Positions 43,175-53,486 are shown, numbered from the stretch's first letter. The stretch: DNA of 64,000 nt from Cyclobacteriaceae bacterium (GCA_019694875.1 JAIBBC010000001.1:1116001-1180000), one strand, 5' to 3'. Numbers and translations are program-made. Notes: generated by a model not told the origin, from the sequence alone.

Positions 43175-44852
43175 AGACAGATCCTTCTCCGGGCGTTGAT
43201 TCGATCCAGATTGTGCCGCCCATTTTTTGTAAAGTCTCTTTTACGATATAAAGACCGAGGCCCGAGCCTTCTGATTTTGTTGAAGCCCGGAAGAACATGT
43301 CAAAAATCTTTTGATGATAGTCGGGTTCGATACCGGAGCCATTGTCCGAAATTTTTATCACCACCGAACCATTACTTTTTTGTGCGCTGAACGCAATAAA
43401 TGGATCGTGCTGATCGAGCCGGTGATACTTGTATGCATTCGAGAGCAGGTTGTTAAGGATAACTTTTAACCGGCTTGGATCGGTGAGTAAAACAATCTGT
43501 TCCGTCAGGTTAATCTCTATCCGCACCTTGCCGGAAACATCGGCCAGGTTCTGTGCAACTCCTCGAATCAGTTCTCCGAGGTCGGTTTCTTCCAGCGAAA
43601 GGTCAAGGCGTGTGTTGCGTGAGTAATCCGTAACCTCCCGAATAAATCCTTCCATGGTTCTGATCCTTCCCTTCATCATCTGGAGGTAAGAATGCAGCTC
43701 ATCAATGTTGTTGGTTTTTTCGGAGATGTTGATGAGGCCGAGCAAAGAGCTCAACGGGGCACGCATATCGTGTGAGGCACTGTACACGAAGCGATCAAGC
43801 TCTTCGTTGGTCTTGGCTAGCTGGATGTTTTTGGAGAGAATTTCTTCTTCGGCCCGTTTCCGGTCTTCAATGTCAACGATTGATCCAACCAGGGTGGCCA
43901 CATTTCCATGCTGATCTGCCTTAAAACTACCGCTATCCAGAAACCATCGATAAACACCTTGCTTGGTCTTCATCCGTAATTCGTTTTGGTAGGGAGCAAG
44001 TGTTTGGGTGTGTGTTTGCATGATAACCTGCATCTTCTTCAAGTCTTCCGGATGAAGAATCTCCGCAAACTTTTCGGTTGGGATAACGTCCGGATCACTG
44101 TCGGAGTAGCCCATCAACTGTTTCCAGGTCTTGCTTACATAGGTGGTGGATTTCGCAATATTCCATTCATAAATACCGGCATTCGATCCCTGCACCGCAA
44201 GTGCAAAACGTTCGTGACTTGCTTCCAGGTCGGCAGCAATTTGAATCAGGTTCTTTTCACTTTCACGTAACGATTCTTCCGATTCCTGATTTCGGTTAAT
44301 GAGAAATGAAACTATAAAAATATTGGAGAGTATTCCGATGATAAAATTCACTACGAAGTTGATCTGAATAACAAGCGGGTCGTATGAGGGCGGGGGCATA
44401 ATACTCAAATCGCTCGTGTACGCGATGTATCCGAGAACAATTGGGAGCAGGGCAAAACCAAGCCCCATATAGCGGTTAACGTGGCCGGCTAAAATCAAGC
44501 CGGCTACCGAGCAGGTCATGAAAAAAAAGTACACCCCCCCATAGGGATGGTCGTTGGTGCAAAACACAAACACCATGGCATTCACGAACGTCAGCAAGAT
44601 GAAGCTTGAGGTGTTGTAGTAGTGTTGGCGGTTCAGCACCACAATGATGATCGCCATGGTAATCATCAGCGCGTAGGCGGGAAGGAAACTGTATACTCCA
44701 TTGACAGGATCGAGTACGCAATAAAATGCTCCAATCAGAAAAATGATGACCGCGAACTGTCCGCGAAGCAGCGCATATTTAAACCCGAGGCGGGAGGGAA
44801 TAAAATCCCGGCCCACCAATAAATCACGGAAGAATGATCTTTTTCCAGCCAT
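43152..44852 (-). CDS. Membrane PAS sensor histidine kinase
   Basis: A 566-residue protein. The ATG at 44852 (M-A-G-K-R) is preferred over 44894. Residues 1-190 hold about six hydrophobic helices. A PAS domain (about 215-335) ends in I-V-D-I-E-D-R-K. The HisKA domain has SASHDMRAPLSS and the HATPase domain has NNLLSNAYKY, DNGSGIEP and GSGLGLYIVKETL. It is similar to the truncated kinase at the window start. No response regulator is adjacent. Confidence 0.93.
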   Translation of the reverse strand: MAGKRSFFRDLLVGRDFIPSRLGFKYALLRGQFAVIIFLIGAFYCVLDPVNGVYSFLPAYALMITMAIIIVVLNRQHYYNTSSFILLTFVNAMVFVFCTNDHPYGGVYFFFMTCSVAGLILAGHVNRYMGLGFALLPIVLGYIAYTSDLSIMPPPSYDPLVIQINFVVNFIIGILSNIFIVSFLINRNQESEESLRESEKNLIQIAADLEASHERFALAVQGSNAGIYEWNIAKSTTYVSKTWKQLMGYSDSDPDVIPTEKFAEILHPEDLKKMQVIMQTHTQTLAPYQNELRMKTKQGVYRWFLDSGSFKADQHGNVATLVGSIVDIEDRKRAEEEILSKNIQLAKTNEELDRFVYSASHDMRAPLSSLLGLINISEKTNNIDELHSYLQMMKGRIRTMEGFIREVTDYSRNTRLDLSLEETDLGELIRGVAQNLADVSGKVRIEINLTEQIVLLTDPSRLKVILNNLLSNAYKYHRLDQHDPFIAFSAQKSNGSVVIKISDNGSGIEPDYHQKIFDMFFRASTKSEGSGLGLYIVKETLQKMGGTIWIESTPGEGSVFTFAIPA

Positions 44853-44935
44853 TACTATCGACAAAATAGAGACAAAAAATGATTGCCTCCACATCCTTAA
44901 TATATATTTCCGGAGGGTGGTAACGGCTGCCTGGG

Positions 44936-44943
44936 TATATTTG
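44936..44943 (+). promoter_or_regulatory. Promoter -7 box of ispF
   Basis: TATATTTG fits the TAnnTTTG consensus exactly and lies 17 nt before the ispF start, so the transcript would have a very short leader. Confidence 0.55.
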
Positions 44944-44960
44944 AGAATAAATTTTTACCA

Positions 44961-45473
44961 ATGAACCTGCGAATCGGAATGGGTTTTGACGTGCACGAGC
45001 TTGAAAAAGGCAAGGCATTTTTCCTGGGTGGAATTGAATTGAAAGGCGCTCCGCACGGGGCGGTTGGCCATTCTGACGCTGACGTTCTCATTCATGCCAT
45101 TTGTGACGCCCTGCTGGGAGCAGCAAACATGCGCGACATCGGGTTTCATTTTTCAAATAAGGATGAACGCTGGCGCGGGGCCGACAGCAAAATTTTTTTA
45201 CAAGAAGTTGTTAAAATGCTTTCGGAAAAAAACTGGTCTATCGGCAACGTAGACTGTACCATTTGCCTGGAAGCGCCCAAAGTCAATCCGCATATCCCCG
45301 ACATGCAACGCGTGCTTGCACCTTTAATGAAAATAGATGCTGATTGTTTGTCGATCAAAGCCACTACGAACGAGAAACTCGGATATGTAGGCCGCGAAGA
45401 AGGTGTTTGTGCCTACGCTGTCGCATTGATCTACAAGGCAGGCTTCCCGGTAGAGCTTAAGTTCAAAGACTAA
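44961..45473 (+). CDS. ispF: 2-C-methyl-D-erythritol 2,4-cyclodiphosphate synthase
   Basis: A 170-residue enzyme of the MEP isoprenoid pathway that forms the cyclodiphosphate with loss of CMP. The metal site is F-D-V-H and the G-H-S-D-A-D-V-L-I-H block. The C-terminal T-x-E-x-L-G-x-x-G-R-E-E-G signature is intact. It is of normal length. The mnmD start is 5 nt downstream, so the two are probably co-transcribed. Confidence 0.97.
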   Translation: MNLRIGMGFDVHELEKGKAFFLGGIELKGAPHGAVGHSDADVLIHAICDALLGAANMRDIGFHFSNKDERWRGADSKIFLQEVVKMLSEKNWSIGNVDCTICLEAPKVNPHIPDMQRVLAPLMKIDADCLSIKATTNEKLGYVGREEGVCAYAVALIYKAGFPVELKFKD

Positions 45474-45478
45474 TACGT

Positions 45479-46144
45479 GTGCTGCAGATTATTAAGACCA
45501 AAGATGGTTCTGTATCGCTTCTCAATTCTGAGCTGAACGAAACGTATCACTCTATCCATGGTGCGCGGCAGGAATCGATGCACGTGTTTATTAAAGAAGG
45601 CTTGAAATTTTTTTCGGATCAGAATAAAAAAAATCCTGTGCGAATTTTAGAAATAGGATTTGGTACGGGACTCAATGCGCTTCTTACCGCAATTTACGGG
45701 GCTGAACATCGCATCGGAATTGAGTATTCAACCCTTGAAGCGTTCCCAATAAATGAAAGCCTTTGGCAGCAATTGAACTTCGCACAATCGAGCGAAGAAG
45801 CTAAAATCTTTTTTAAGCTTCACCACGAACCCTGGGAACAGTGGACGGAAATTGTTCCGGGCTTCATGCTGAGGAAAATTAATACCACACTGCAACTTGC
45901 TTCGTTCGATCATAATTACTTCGACCTTGTTTACTTCGATGCTTTTGCACCGAACAAGCAACCCGAGATGTGGACGTTGCCCATGCTGCAAAAAACCATC
46001 GAGTCACTTACACCCAACGGTGTGTTTGTTACCTACTGCGCGAAGGGACAACTCAAACGTGATCTCGCGTCATTTGGTACAACAGTTCAAACGCTTCAGG
46101 GGCCTCCCGGCAAGCGCGAAATGATCCGCGCCATTAAACACTAA
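45479..46144 (+). CDS. mnmD: tRNA 5-methylaminomethyl-2-thiouridine methyltransferase domain (MnmD)
   Basis: A 221-residue protein with a GTG start. The SAM-binding block is I-L-E-I-G-F-G-T-G-L-N-A, followed by Y-F-D-A-F-A-P-N-K-Q-P-E-M-W, the DUF752/MnmD signature. It has only the methyltransferase half of enterobacterial MnmC (no FAD oxidase domain), as in many Bacteroidota. It adds the last methyl of the wobble uridine modification. Confidence 0.92.
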   Translation: MLQIIKTKDGSVSLLNSELNETYHSIHGARQESMHVFIKEGLKFFSDQNKKNPVRILEIGFGTGLNALLTAIYGAEHRIGIEYSTLEAFPINESLWQQLNFAQSSEEAKIFFKLHHEPWEQWTEIVPGFMLRKINTTLQLASFDHNYFDLVYFDAFAPNKQPEMWTLPMLQKTIESLTPNGVFVTYCAKGQLKRDLASFGTTVQTLQGPPGKREMIRAIKH

Positions 46145-46299
46145 CACAGTCTCCAAAAGTATCAAGCGGTGCAATCGTTTTCGGAAGTATATTCTGTATA
46201 AATAATTCTATTCGGATTAAAATTTTGTCAGAAAACGCGTTGCATAAAATATTGAACTGTTATTTTTAACTTCTCAATATTTAATTCTGTCCACTACAG

Positions 46300-49200
46300 A
46301 TGAGCAACAACCACGCTAACCGTTCCGGTAAAGGTCTTTACACACCCGAACTTGAACATGATGCCTGCGGCATCGGCTTCATAGCAAACATCAATGGATT
46401 AAAAACCAATCAGGCACTCTCGGATGCACTTACCATGCTTGAAAACATGGAGCACCGCGGAGGAAAAGGCGCAAGCCCGAAAACCGGTGACGGTGCAGGA
46501 GTACTGTTACAAATTCCCCACGATTTCTTTGTGGAAGAAGCAGCACGATTGAAGTTCACGCTTCCCCAGGCTGGTAGTTATGGTGTTGGGATGGTGTTCT
46601 TTCCGCGCAACAAAAAAGTAATGAACGCGTGTCGCGAGTTGTTGCGAAAAAATATTCAAACGTTAGGGATGGACTTGCTGGGTTGGAGATCGGTACCGGT
46701 TGATCACAGTATTCCCGGTCCTGGCGCTGCCGAGGTTGAGCCGGTAATTGAACAATTTTTTGTTAAGCCTAAAGATGAAGCGCTGGATCAGGATGCATTC
46801 GAACGCAAGCTTTTTGTACTGCGCAACTTCACCGTGCATTCCGTTACGCGTGAGATAAAAGGAAGCAACAAGGAGTTTTACATCCCGAGCCTTTCCAGTC
46901 GTACGATTATTTATAAAGGTCAGCTTCGTACCGAACAGCTTCGCGCATACTTCGATGATCTGCAGGACAAGCGACTAACAACCGCACTCGCACTGGTTCA
47001 CTCCCGTTTTTCCACCAACACCTTTCCGAACTGGAAACTTGCCCAGCCGTTCCGCTACATCGCACACAACGGGGAGATTAATACGATTCGCGGTAACGTA
47101 ACCAAGATGAAATCGAAAGAAGCGTTGTTTAAATCAACGCTCTTCACCGATGAAGAACTGAAAATGCTGTTGCCGATCACCAATCCGGAAGGATCGGATT
47201 CAGCCAACCTCGATGCCCTGGTTGAAATGCTTGTGCTATCCGGGCGAACCATTCCGCATGCGCTGATGATGCTGGTGCCGGAAGCCTGGCAGGACAACAA
47301 GCTGATGGATAAACATCGGAAGGCATTTTATAAATATCATGCATCAATGATGGAGCCGTGGGACGGACCCGCGGCACTTGTATTCACCGATGGTTGTCGC
47401 ATTGGTGCAACGCTCGACCGGAACGGGCTTCGTCCATTGCGGTATTGCATCACCCGAACGGGCCGGGTGATTGCCGCATCTGAAGCTGGCGCATTGCCCG
47501 TACATCCGAAAGAGATTCTGGAAAAAGGACGGATCACACCCGGTAAAATGCTGATGGTTGATCTCGAGAAGGGAAAGGTTCTGGGCGATGATGTGGTGAA
47601 GCGTACAGTTTACGAAGGCAAGCCTTACTTCGAATGGATTAAAGAAAACCGACTGAAGCTGCGCCTCGAACCGGAGCAGAAATCCTTCAAAAATGTTTTT
47701 GACGCTAAAACTTTATTGCAGCGGCAGAACGCATACGGATTTACCTCGGAAGATTTGAAAACAGTTCTTACCCCGATGGCGGCTACAGGCTATGAAGCAA
47801 TCGGTTCCATGGGTGACGATACTCCGCATGCGGTGCTCTCAAAAGAAAGCCGGCACATCTCGAACTATTTCCGCCAGCATTTTGCGCAGGTAAGTAACCC
47901 ACCCATTGATCCGATCCGCGAGCGGCTGGTGATGTCGTTGTTTACTCGCATTGGCGTAAGCTTGAATGTGCTGGAGGAAACTCCCAAGCACACCAACCAA
48001 ATTCACATCGGGCAACCGGTGTTGCTGAACTCCGACCTTGAGAAGCTCAAGCATCTTCCTGCACACGGATTTGAGTATGCGGTAATCAACTCGGTATTCA
48101 AAGCCGATGGAAAACCGGGTCGCCTTGAGGAGGCAATCAAAAAGATTTGTAACGAAGCCGAGAAAGCCGTTAAAGAAGGCAAGAAGATTATTGTTATCTC
48201 CGACAAAAATATCAACGCTGAGTTTGCGCCAATTCCTTCGCTGATGGCGATTGGTGCGGTTCATCATTCGTTGGTTGAGAAACGACTAAGGGCGCTGACC
48301 GGCTTGCTGGTAGAGGCGGGCGATGTGTGGGAAGTGCATCATTTCGCCACCATTATCGGGTATGGCGCGAGTGCCGTTAATCCCTACATGGCGTTCGAAA
48401 CCATTCACCACCTGAATCAACAGGGTGCGTTCAATAAAACAATTTCTGACGACTATGCCTTTGCTAATTATCAGAAAGCCATCGGCAACGGTTTACTGAA
48501 AGTGATGTCGAAGATGGGTATCAGTACACTGCAATCGTATCAATCATCACAAATCTTTGAGGCGCTGGGGATAGGAAGTGATGTTATCGAAAAATGCTTC
48601 CGCGGAACTATCAGCCGCATTGAAGGTATGTCGTTTGATGATCTGGCAAAAGAAGTGCTGGTTCGTCACAACCTGGCGTTCAACAATCCAGGAACGGAAC
48701 TTCCGGTAGGCGGAATCTACCAATGGAAACGCAGGGGCGAAAAACATTTATTCAGTCCGGAGATCATTCACCTGCTGCAGCACTCCACAAAAAGCAACAA
48801 CTTCGAACTGTATAAAAAGTACGCACAGAAAATCAACAACCTTGCGCAGGACACGATCACATTCCGCGGATTGTTTGAATTCAAGAAGCGAAATGCCGTT
48901 CCGCTGAACGAAGTAGAACCGGCCGAAGAAATTTTCAAGCGGTTTGCAACAGGCGCGATGTCATTCGGGTCGATCTCACACGAAGCCCACACAACGCTGG
49001 CGATTGCCATGAACCGGATTGGCGGCAAGAGTAACAGTGGTGAAGGCGGTGAAGATGAAATCCGCTATGAGCGAAAAGAAAATGGCGATTGGGAACGATC
49101 CGCGATCAAGCAGGTTGCTTCCGGACGGTTTGGCGTAACGAGTTACTACCTGACCAACGCAGAGGAACTTCAGATTAAAATGGCGCAGGGCGCAAAGCCG

Positions 49201-50832
49201 GGAGAAGGCGGCCAGCTTCCGGGCGACAAAGTTGACGAGTGGATCGGACGTGTGCGGCATTCAACTCCGGGCGTGGGATTGATTTCACCGCCACCGCACC
49301 ACGACATTTATTCGATCGAAGATCTCGCACAATTAATCTATGATCTTAAAAATGCTAACCGCCACGCGCGGATCAATGTAAAACTCGTATCACAGGCCGG
49401 TGTTGGAACGGTTGCAGCAGGAGTGGCAAAAGCCAAAGCCGATGCGATATTGATTTCGGGTGGCGATGGTGGAACGGGTGCTTCTCCGATAAGCTCGATT
49501 CGTCATGCCGGTTTACCGTGGGAACTTGGTCTCGCGGAAGCACATCAAACGCTTGTTAAAAACAACTTAAGAAACCGGGTCACACTTCAAACGGACGGAC
49601 AGATTCGTACCGGTCGCGATATTGCCATCGCAGCGCTGCTCGGTGCAGAGGAGTGGGGCGTTGCAACGGCAGCACTCGTGGTGGAAGGATGTATCATGAT
49701 GCGCAAGTGTCATTTGAATACCTGTCCGGTAGGCATCGCCACACAGGACTCAGAACTGCGCAAGCTCTTTACCGGTGATCCGGATCATGTGGTGAACTTC
49801 TTCACCTTCCTGGCCAACGATTTGCGTGAAGTGATGGCCAGCCTTGGCTTCCGCACGGTAAATGAAATGATCGGTCGGGCTGATGTATTGCGTGTCCGTC
49901 AGGATCTCGACCATTGGAAAATCAACAAGCTTGATCTCTCACCGATTTTGCACCGCGAATCTGCGCGTGATAATGTCGGGCTGTTCAAACAAATCGAACA
50001 GGATTTCGAGCTTGAAAAAGTACTTGACTGGAAACTGCTCGAAGCTGCGCGCACTGCGTTGGATGAAGGCGAGCCCGTGCAGGAGAAATTTTTGATCTGC
50101 AACACCGATCGCACAACAGGTGCCTTGCTTTCAAATGAGATTTCAAAAAAGTATAAAGGCAAAGGTCTGCCGGCCGATACCATTCAGTTTTCATTTAAAG
50201 GTTCAGCCGGCCAAAGTTTCGGAGCCTTTGTTGCACCTGGCGTAACGTTCCGCCTGGAAGGCGAAGCAAATGATTACTTCGGAAAGGGATTGTCGGGCGG
50301 AAAACTTATTGTGTATCCCGATAAAGAAGCATCGCTGATGGCGGAAGACAATATCATCATTGGTAACGTGGCGTTTTATGGGGCTACTTCTGGTGAAGCA
50401 TACATCCGTGGTCAGGCAGGAGAGCGCTTCTGTGTTCGTAACTCGGGCGTTAAAGCGGTGGTAGAAGGCGTTGGCGATCATGCATGCGAATACATGACCG
50501 GAGGCCGAGTAGTTGTGCTGGGAAAAACCGGAAGAAACTTTGCAGCGGGTATGAGTGGAGGCGTGGCGTACGTGTATGATCCGCAACGAAACCTGGAGCG
50601 ACTAACCAATCTCGACATGGTTGAATTGGAGCCAGTAGCAGCAGACGATGAAGCTGAGCTGCGTAATATGATTAAGCAGCACTACGAGTACACGGGCAGC
50701 GATCCGGCAGAATGGATTCTTGACAACTGGACTACCGCCATACCGCTGTTTGTGAAAGTGATGCCGAAAGATTACAAAGCTGTTCTTGTAAAACAGAAAA
50801 ATCAGGTAAAGGAAAAAGCAGTAGCTGTTTAA
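46300..50832 (+). CDS. gltB: Glutamate synthase (NADPH) large subunit
   Basis: A 1510-residue enzyme of normal length. The N-terminal propeptide is followed by Cys23 in D-A-C-G-I-G-F, the glutaminase (class II GATase) nucleophile, which implies cleavage before it. Then M-E-H-R-G-G-K-G-A and the central FMN barrel follow. The 3Fe-4S cluster motif is C-I-M-M-R-K-C-H-L-N-T-C-P. The C-terminal GXGXG beta-helix region is present (E-Y-M-T-G-G-R-V-V-V-L-G). It makes two glutamates from glutamine and 2-oxoglutarate with gltD, which starts 23 nt downstream. Confidence 0.98.
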   Translation: MSNNHANRSGKGLYTPELEHDACGIGFIANINGLKTNQALSDALTMLENMEHRGGKGASPKTGDGAGVLLQIPHDFFVEEAARLKFTLPQAGSYGVGMVFFPRNKKVMNACRELLRKNIQTLGMDLLGWRSVPVDHSIPGPGAAEVEPVIEQFFVKPKDEALDQDAFERKLFVLRNFTVHSVTREIKGSNKEFYIPSLSSRTIIYKGQLRTEQLRAYFDDLQDKRLTTALALVHSRFSTNTFPNWKLAQPFRYIAHNGEINTIRGNVTKMKSKEALFKSTLFTDEELKMLLPITNPEGSDSANLDALVEMLVLSGRTIPHALMMLVPEAWQDNKLMDKHRKAFYKYHASMMEPWDGPAALVFTDGCRIGATLDRNGLRPLRYCITRTGRVIAASEAGALPVHPKEILEKGRITPGKMLMVDLEKGKVLGDDVVKRTVYEGKPYFEWIKENRLKLRLEPEQKSFKNVFDAKTLLQRQNAYGFTSEDLKTVLTPMAATGYEAIGSMGDDTPHAVLSKESRHISNYFRQHFAQVSNPPIDPIRERLVMSLFTRIGVSLNVLEETPKHTNQIHIGQPVLLNSDLEKLKHLPAHGFEYAVINSVFKADGKPGRLEEAIKKICNEAEKAVKEGKKIIVISDKNINAEFAPIPSLMAIGAVHHSLVEKRLRALTGLLVEAGDVWEVHHFATIIGYGASAVNPYMAFETIHHLNQQGAFNKTISDDYAFANYQKAIGNGLLKVMSKMGISTLQSYQSSQIFEALGIGSDVIEKCFRGTISRIEGMSFDDLAKEVLVRHNLAFNNPGTELPVGGIYQWKRRGEKHLFSPEIIHLLQHSTKSNNFELYKKYAQKINNLAQDTITFRGLFEFKKRNAVPLNEVEPAEEIFKRFATGAMSFGSISHEAHTTLAIAMNRIGGKSNSGEGGEDEIRYERKENGDWERSAIKQVASGRFGVTSYYLTNAEELQIKMAQGAKPGEGGQLPGDKVDEWIGRVRHSTPGVGLISPPPHHDIYSIEDLAQLIYDLKNANRHARINVKLVSQAGVGTVAAGVAKAKADAILISGGDGGTGASPISSIRHAGLPWELGLAEAHQTLVKNNLRNRVTLQTDGQIRTGRDIAIAALLGAEEWGVATAALVVEGCIMMRKCHLNTCPVGIATQDSELRKLFTGDPDHVVNFFTFLANDLREVMASLGFRTVNEMIGRADVLRVRQDLDHWKINKLDLSPILHRESARDNVGLFKQIEQDFELEKVLDWKLLEAARTALDEGEPVQEKFLICNTDRTTGALLSNEISKKYKGKGLPADTIQFSFKGSAGQSFGAFVAPGVTFRLEGEANDYFGKGLSGGKLIVYPDKEASLMAEDNIIIGNVAFYGATSGEAYIRGQAGERFCVRNSGVKAVVEGVGDHACEYMTGGRVVVLGKTGRNFAAGMSGGVAYVYDPQRNLERLTNLDMVELEPVAADDEAELRNMIKQHYEYTGSDPAEWILDNWTTAIPLFVKVMPKDYKAVLVKQKNQVKEKAVAV

Positions 50833-50855
50833 TTAAGACATCAAAAACAACAGAC

Positions 50856-52325
50856 ATGGGACAAACAGACGGATTTATGAAGTTCAATCGCGAGATGCCA
50901 CAGTCGCGCGATAAAAAGGAACGTCTGAAAGATTATAACGAAGTTTATACACCACTGCCGAAGGAGAAAGTCCATCAGCAAAGTGCGCGCTGCATGGATT
51001 GTGGCGTTCCGTTCTGTCACAATGGATGTCCGCTGGGCAACAACATTCCTGACTTCAACGATGCGGTTTATCAGGGAAAGTGGGAGGATGCGATCAAAAT
51101 CCTCAGCAGTACAAACAATTTTCCCGAATTCACCGGACGAATCTGTCCGGCACCGTGCGAAGCGAGCTGCGTCCTATCGATTAACAACAAACCGGTAACG
51201 ATCGAGTACATCGAAAAGACAATTGCAGAAGTTGCGTTTGAAAAAGGATACATCAAAGCCAATCCCCCAAAAACAAGAACAGGAAAAAAAGTTGCTGTCG
51301 TTGGCTCGGGGCCTGCAGGACTTGCTGCTGCTGCTCAATTAAATAAGGCCGGTCATGAAGTAACCGTGTTTGAACGCAATGACCGCATCGGAGGGCTGTT
51401 GCGTTATGGTATACCGGATTTTAAACTCGAAAAACACGTAGTCGACAGACGGGTGAAACTGATGGAGAAGGAAGGTGTGGTGTTCAAAACAAATTCTCAC
51501 ATCGGGGTAAATGTTGATGCGCAGAAATTAGCCGATAAGTTTGACGCGGTTTTGGTGAGTGGAGGCGCTTCCGCTCCGCGTGATCTTCCGATCCCCGGAA
51601 GGAATTTAAAAGGTGTTCATTTTGCGATGGAGTTCCTGCCACAACAAAACAAACGTGTTGCTGGCGATAAGCTTTCCGATACCATTCTGGCTACCGGAAA
51701 GAATGTATTGGTGATTGGCGGAGGTGATACGGGTTCGGATTGCGTAGGTACGTCAAATCGGCACGGAGCGAAGTCGGTAACGCAAATCGAGTTGCTGGTG
51801 AAACCACCGCAAATCCGCAATGCCGATAATCCATGGCCACTGTGGCCGATGGTGTTGATGACGTCTTCATCTCATGAAGAAGGATGTGAACGTCAATGGT
51901 CTATCCTGACAAAAGAATTTGTAGGCGATGCGGAGGGGAATCTGACGGGCCTGAAAGTGGTCGAGATAAAATGGGGTTTGAATGCTCAGGGTAAAATGGG
52001 CTTCGAAGAAATCCCCGGAACCGAACGCGTACTGCCTTGCGAATTGGCGTTGCTGGCAATCGGCTTTGTGGGCGCAGAAAAGACCGGAGTTGTTGAACAA
52101 CTGCAACTCGGGCTTGACGAACGGGGCAACATCAAAACAGAGAACTTCATGACTACCCGCGAAGGTGTATTCGCGGCCGGTGATATGCGCAGAGGCCAGT
52201 CGCTGGTGGTATGGGCAATCTCGGAGGGTCGTGAAGCGGCACGTGCAATCGACACTTGGTTAATGGGCGAATCACATCTTGAAACAAAAGATGAATCGTT
52301 TGTTCATCTGGAACCGGAACGGTGA
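50856..52325 (+). CDS. gltD: Glutamate synthase small subunit
   Basis: A 489-residue protein. Two N-terminal 4Fe-4S Cys clusters are visible (C-M-D-C-G-V-P-F-C, then C-P-A-P-C-E-A-S-C). The FAD motif is V-G-S-G-P-A-G-L-A and the NADPH motif is V-I-G-G-G-D-T-G-S-D. The C-terminal F-A-A-G-D-M-R-R-G-Q-S-L-V-V-W-A block is intact. It passes NADPH electrons to GltB; same operon. Confidence 0.98.
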   Translation: MGQTDGFMKFNREMPQSRDKKERLKDYNEVYTPLPKEKVHQQSARCMDCGVPFCHNGCPLGNNIPDFNDAVYQGKWEDAIKILSSTNNFPEFTGRICPAPCEASCVLSINNKPVTIEYIEKTIAEVAFEKGYIKANPPKTRTGKKVAVVGSGPAGLAAAAQLNKAGHEVTVFERNDRIGGLLRYGIPDFKLEKHVVDRRVKLMEKEGVVFKTNSHIGVNVDAQKLADKFDAVLVSGGASAPRDLPIPGRNLKGVHFAMEFLPQQNKRVAGDKLSDTILATGKNVLVIGGGDTGSDCVGTSNRHGAKSVTQIELLVKPPQIRNADNPWPLWPMVLMTSSSHEEGCERQWSILTKEFVGDAEGNLTGLKVVEIKWGLNAQGKMGFEEIPGTERVLPCELALLAIGFVGAEKTGVVEQLQLGLDERGNIKTENFMTTREGVFAAGDMRRGQSLVVWAISEGREAARAIDTWLMGESHLETKDESFVHLEPER

Positions 52326-52357
52326 TTTTTTACTTCCCTGATCACTCGGAAATTTTG

Positions 52358-52365
52358 TATTCTTG
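52358..52365 (+). promoter_or_regulatory. Possible -7 box of the pentapeptide gene
   Basis: TATTCTTG matches the TAnnTTTG consensus at seven of eight positions and lies 24 nt before the ATG at 52390. Confidence 0.35.
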
Positions 52366-52389
52366 CCGATTACCACCCGGATCGGCCAC

Positions 52390-52962
52390 ATGGATAAACG
52401 CTACGAAGAAGGAAAAACGTTTGATCGAATTGACGCAATCAATAGTCCGCTGGAAAAAGGCGACTACGAAAACTGTTCTTTCATAAATTCCGACTTATCC
52501 AATCAGGATCTTTCCGGCTTTGTTTTCATCGACTGTCAGTTCAAGGATTGTAATTTAAGTCTGGCTAAACTCAATCAGACTTCTTTCCGGGATGTTCAGT
52601 TCATAAATTGCAAGTTACTTGGCCTGCATTTTAATACCTGCAATGCGTTGGGTGTTACGTTTTCGTTCCGCCACTGTACCTTAAACCATTCAACTTTTTT
52701 CAAAGTGAAGGTCAGGAAAACCACATTTGAAAACTGTCAGTTGCATGAAACAGATTTTACCGAAACCGATTTGACAGGTTCGGTATTTGCTTCCTGCGAC
52801 CTCAAGGATGCAGTTTTTGATAGCGCAATCCTCGAAAAAGTTGACTTCAGAACAGCAATTCACTACACGCTGGATCCTGACCGAAATAACATTAAGAAAG
52901 CAAAGTTCTCTGCTGCGGGTGTGATTGGACTGCTGAGCAAATATGACATCTCCATTGAATGA
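52390..52962 (+). CDS. Pentapeptide repeat protein
   Basis: A 190-residue protein from the ATG at 52390; a TTG frame to 52363 is unlikely. It is made of A/S/D-L/F-x-x-C/A-type pentapeptide repeats throughout (for example F-I-N-S-D-L, F-K-D-C-N-L, L-T-G-S-V-F), which form a right-handed beta-helix. Relatives include Qnr/MfpA-type gyrase mimics, but most have unknown function. The stop overlaps the next gene start by 4 nt (ATGA), so the pair is translationally coupled. Confidence 0.9.
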   Translation: MDKRYEEGKTFDRIDAINSPLEKGDYENCSFINSDLSNQDLSGFVFIDCQFKDCNLSLAKLNQTSFRDVQFINCKLLGLHFNTCNALGVTFSFRHCTLNHSTFFKVKVRKTTFENCQLHETDFTETDLTGSVFASCDLKDAVFDSAILEKVDFRTAIHYTLDPDRNNIKKAKFSAAGVIGLLSKYDISIE

Positions 52963-53435
52963 TGACTCCCCGAATTGAAACATCTAGGGAAAAAAAGCTG
53001 GTGGGGTTGAGCCTGCCGATGAGCTATGCCGCCAACACAACCGGATTACTTTGGCAAAAATTTATGCCAAGGCGTAAAGAGATTACAAACAACGTGTCCG
53101 GTGATTTAATTTCGCTGCAGATTTATCCTCCGGGATTTGATTTTGGCCCGCATAGTCAATTTGAAAAATGGGCCGCCATTGAAGTCACCGATTTAGATCA
53201 CGTCCCAGATCAAATGAGAACATTTGTTCTGCCTGCAGGCACTTACGCGGTTTTTGACTACAAAGGCTCGAGCACCGATACACGCATCTTTCAGTACATT
53301 TTCATGGAATGGTTGCCCAGTTCGGGATACGTGCTTGACAACCGTCCGCACTTTGAAGTGCTGGGTGCGAAATACAAAAATGCCAGCCCTGATTCGGAGG
53401 AGGAAATCTGGATTCCGGTTAAGCCTGTGAATTAA
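52959..53435 (+). CDS. GyrI-like small-molecule-binding domain protein
   Basis: A 158-residue protein of the GyrI/AraC-effector-binding fold (F-V-L-P-A-G-T-Y-A-V-F-D-Y-K-G; Y-I-F-M-E-W-L-P; F-E-V-L-G). There is no DNA-binding domain. The ATGA overlap with the pentapeptide gene suggests a shared role. Pairing of a gyrase-mimic-type fold and a GyrI-type fold is notable but the partners may simply share a transcript. Confidence 0.88.
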   Translation: MMTPRIETSREKKLVGLSLPMSYAANTTGLLWQKFMPRRKEITNNVSGDLISLQIYPPGFDFGPHSQFEKWAAIEVTDLDHVPDQMRTFVLPAGTYAVFDYKGSSTDTRIFQYIFMEWLPSSGYVLDNRPHFEVLGAKYKNASPDSEEEIWIPVKPVN

Positions 53436-53478
53436 TTCAATCTGCCGTTTTGAACCTTTCTGATCGTTCCAAAGTTTT

Positions 53479-53486
53479 TACCTTTG
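53479..53486 (+). promoter_or_regulatory. Promoter -7 box of aguB
   Basis: TACCTTTG matches the TAnnTTTG consensus exactly and lies 20 nt before the TTG start at 53507, which supports that start. Confidence 0.6.
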
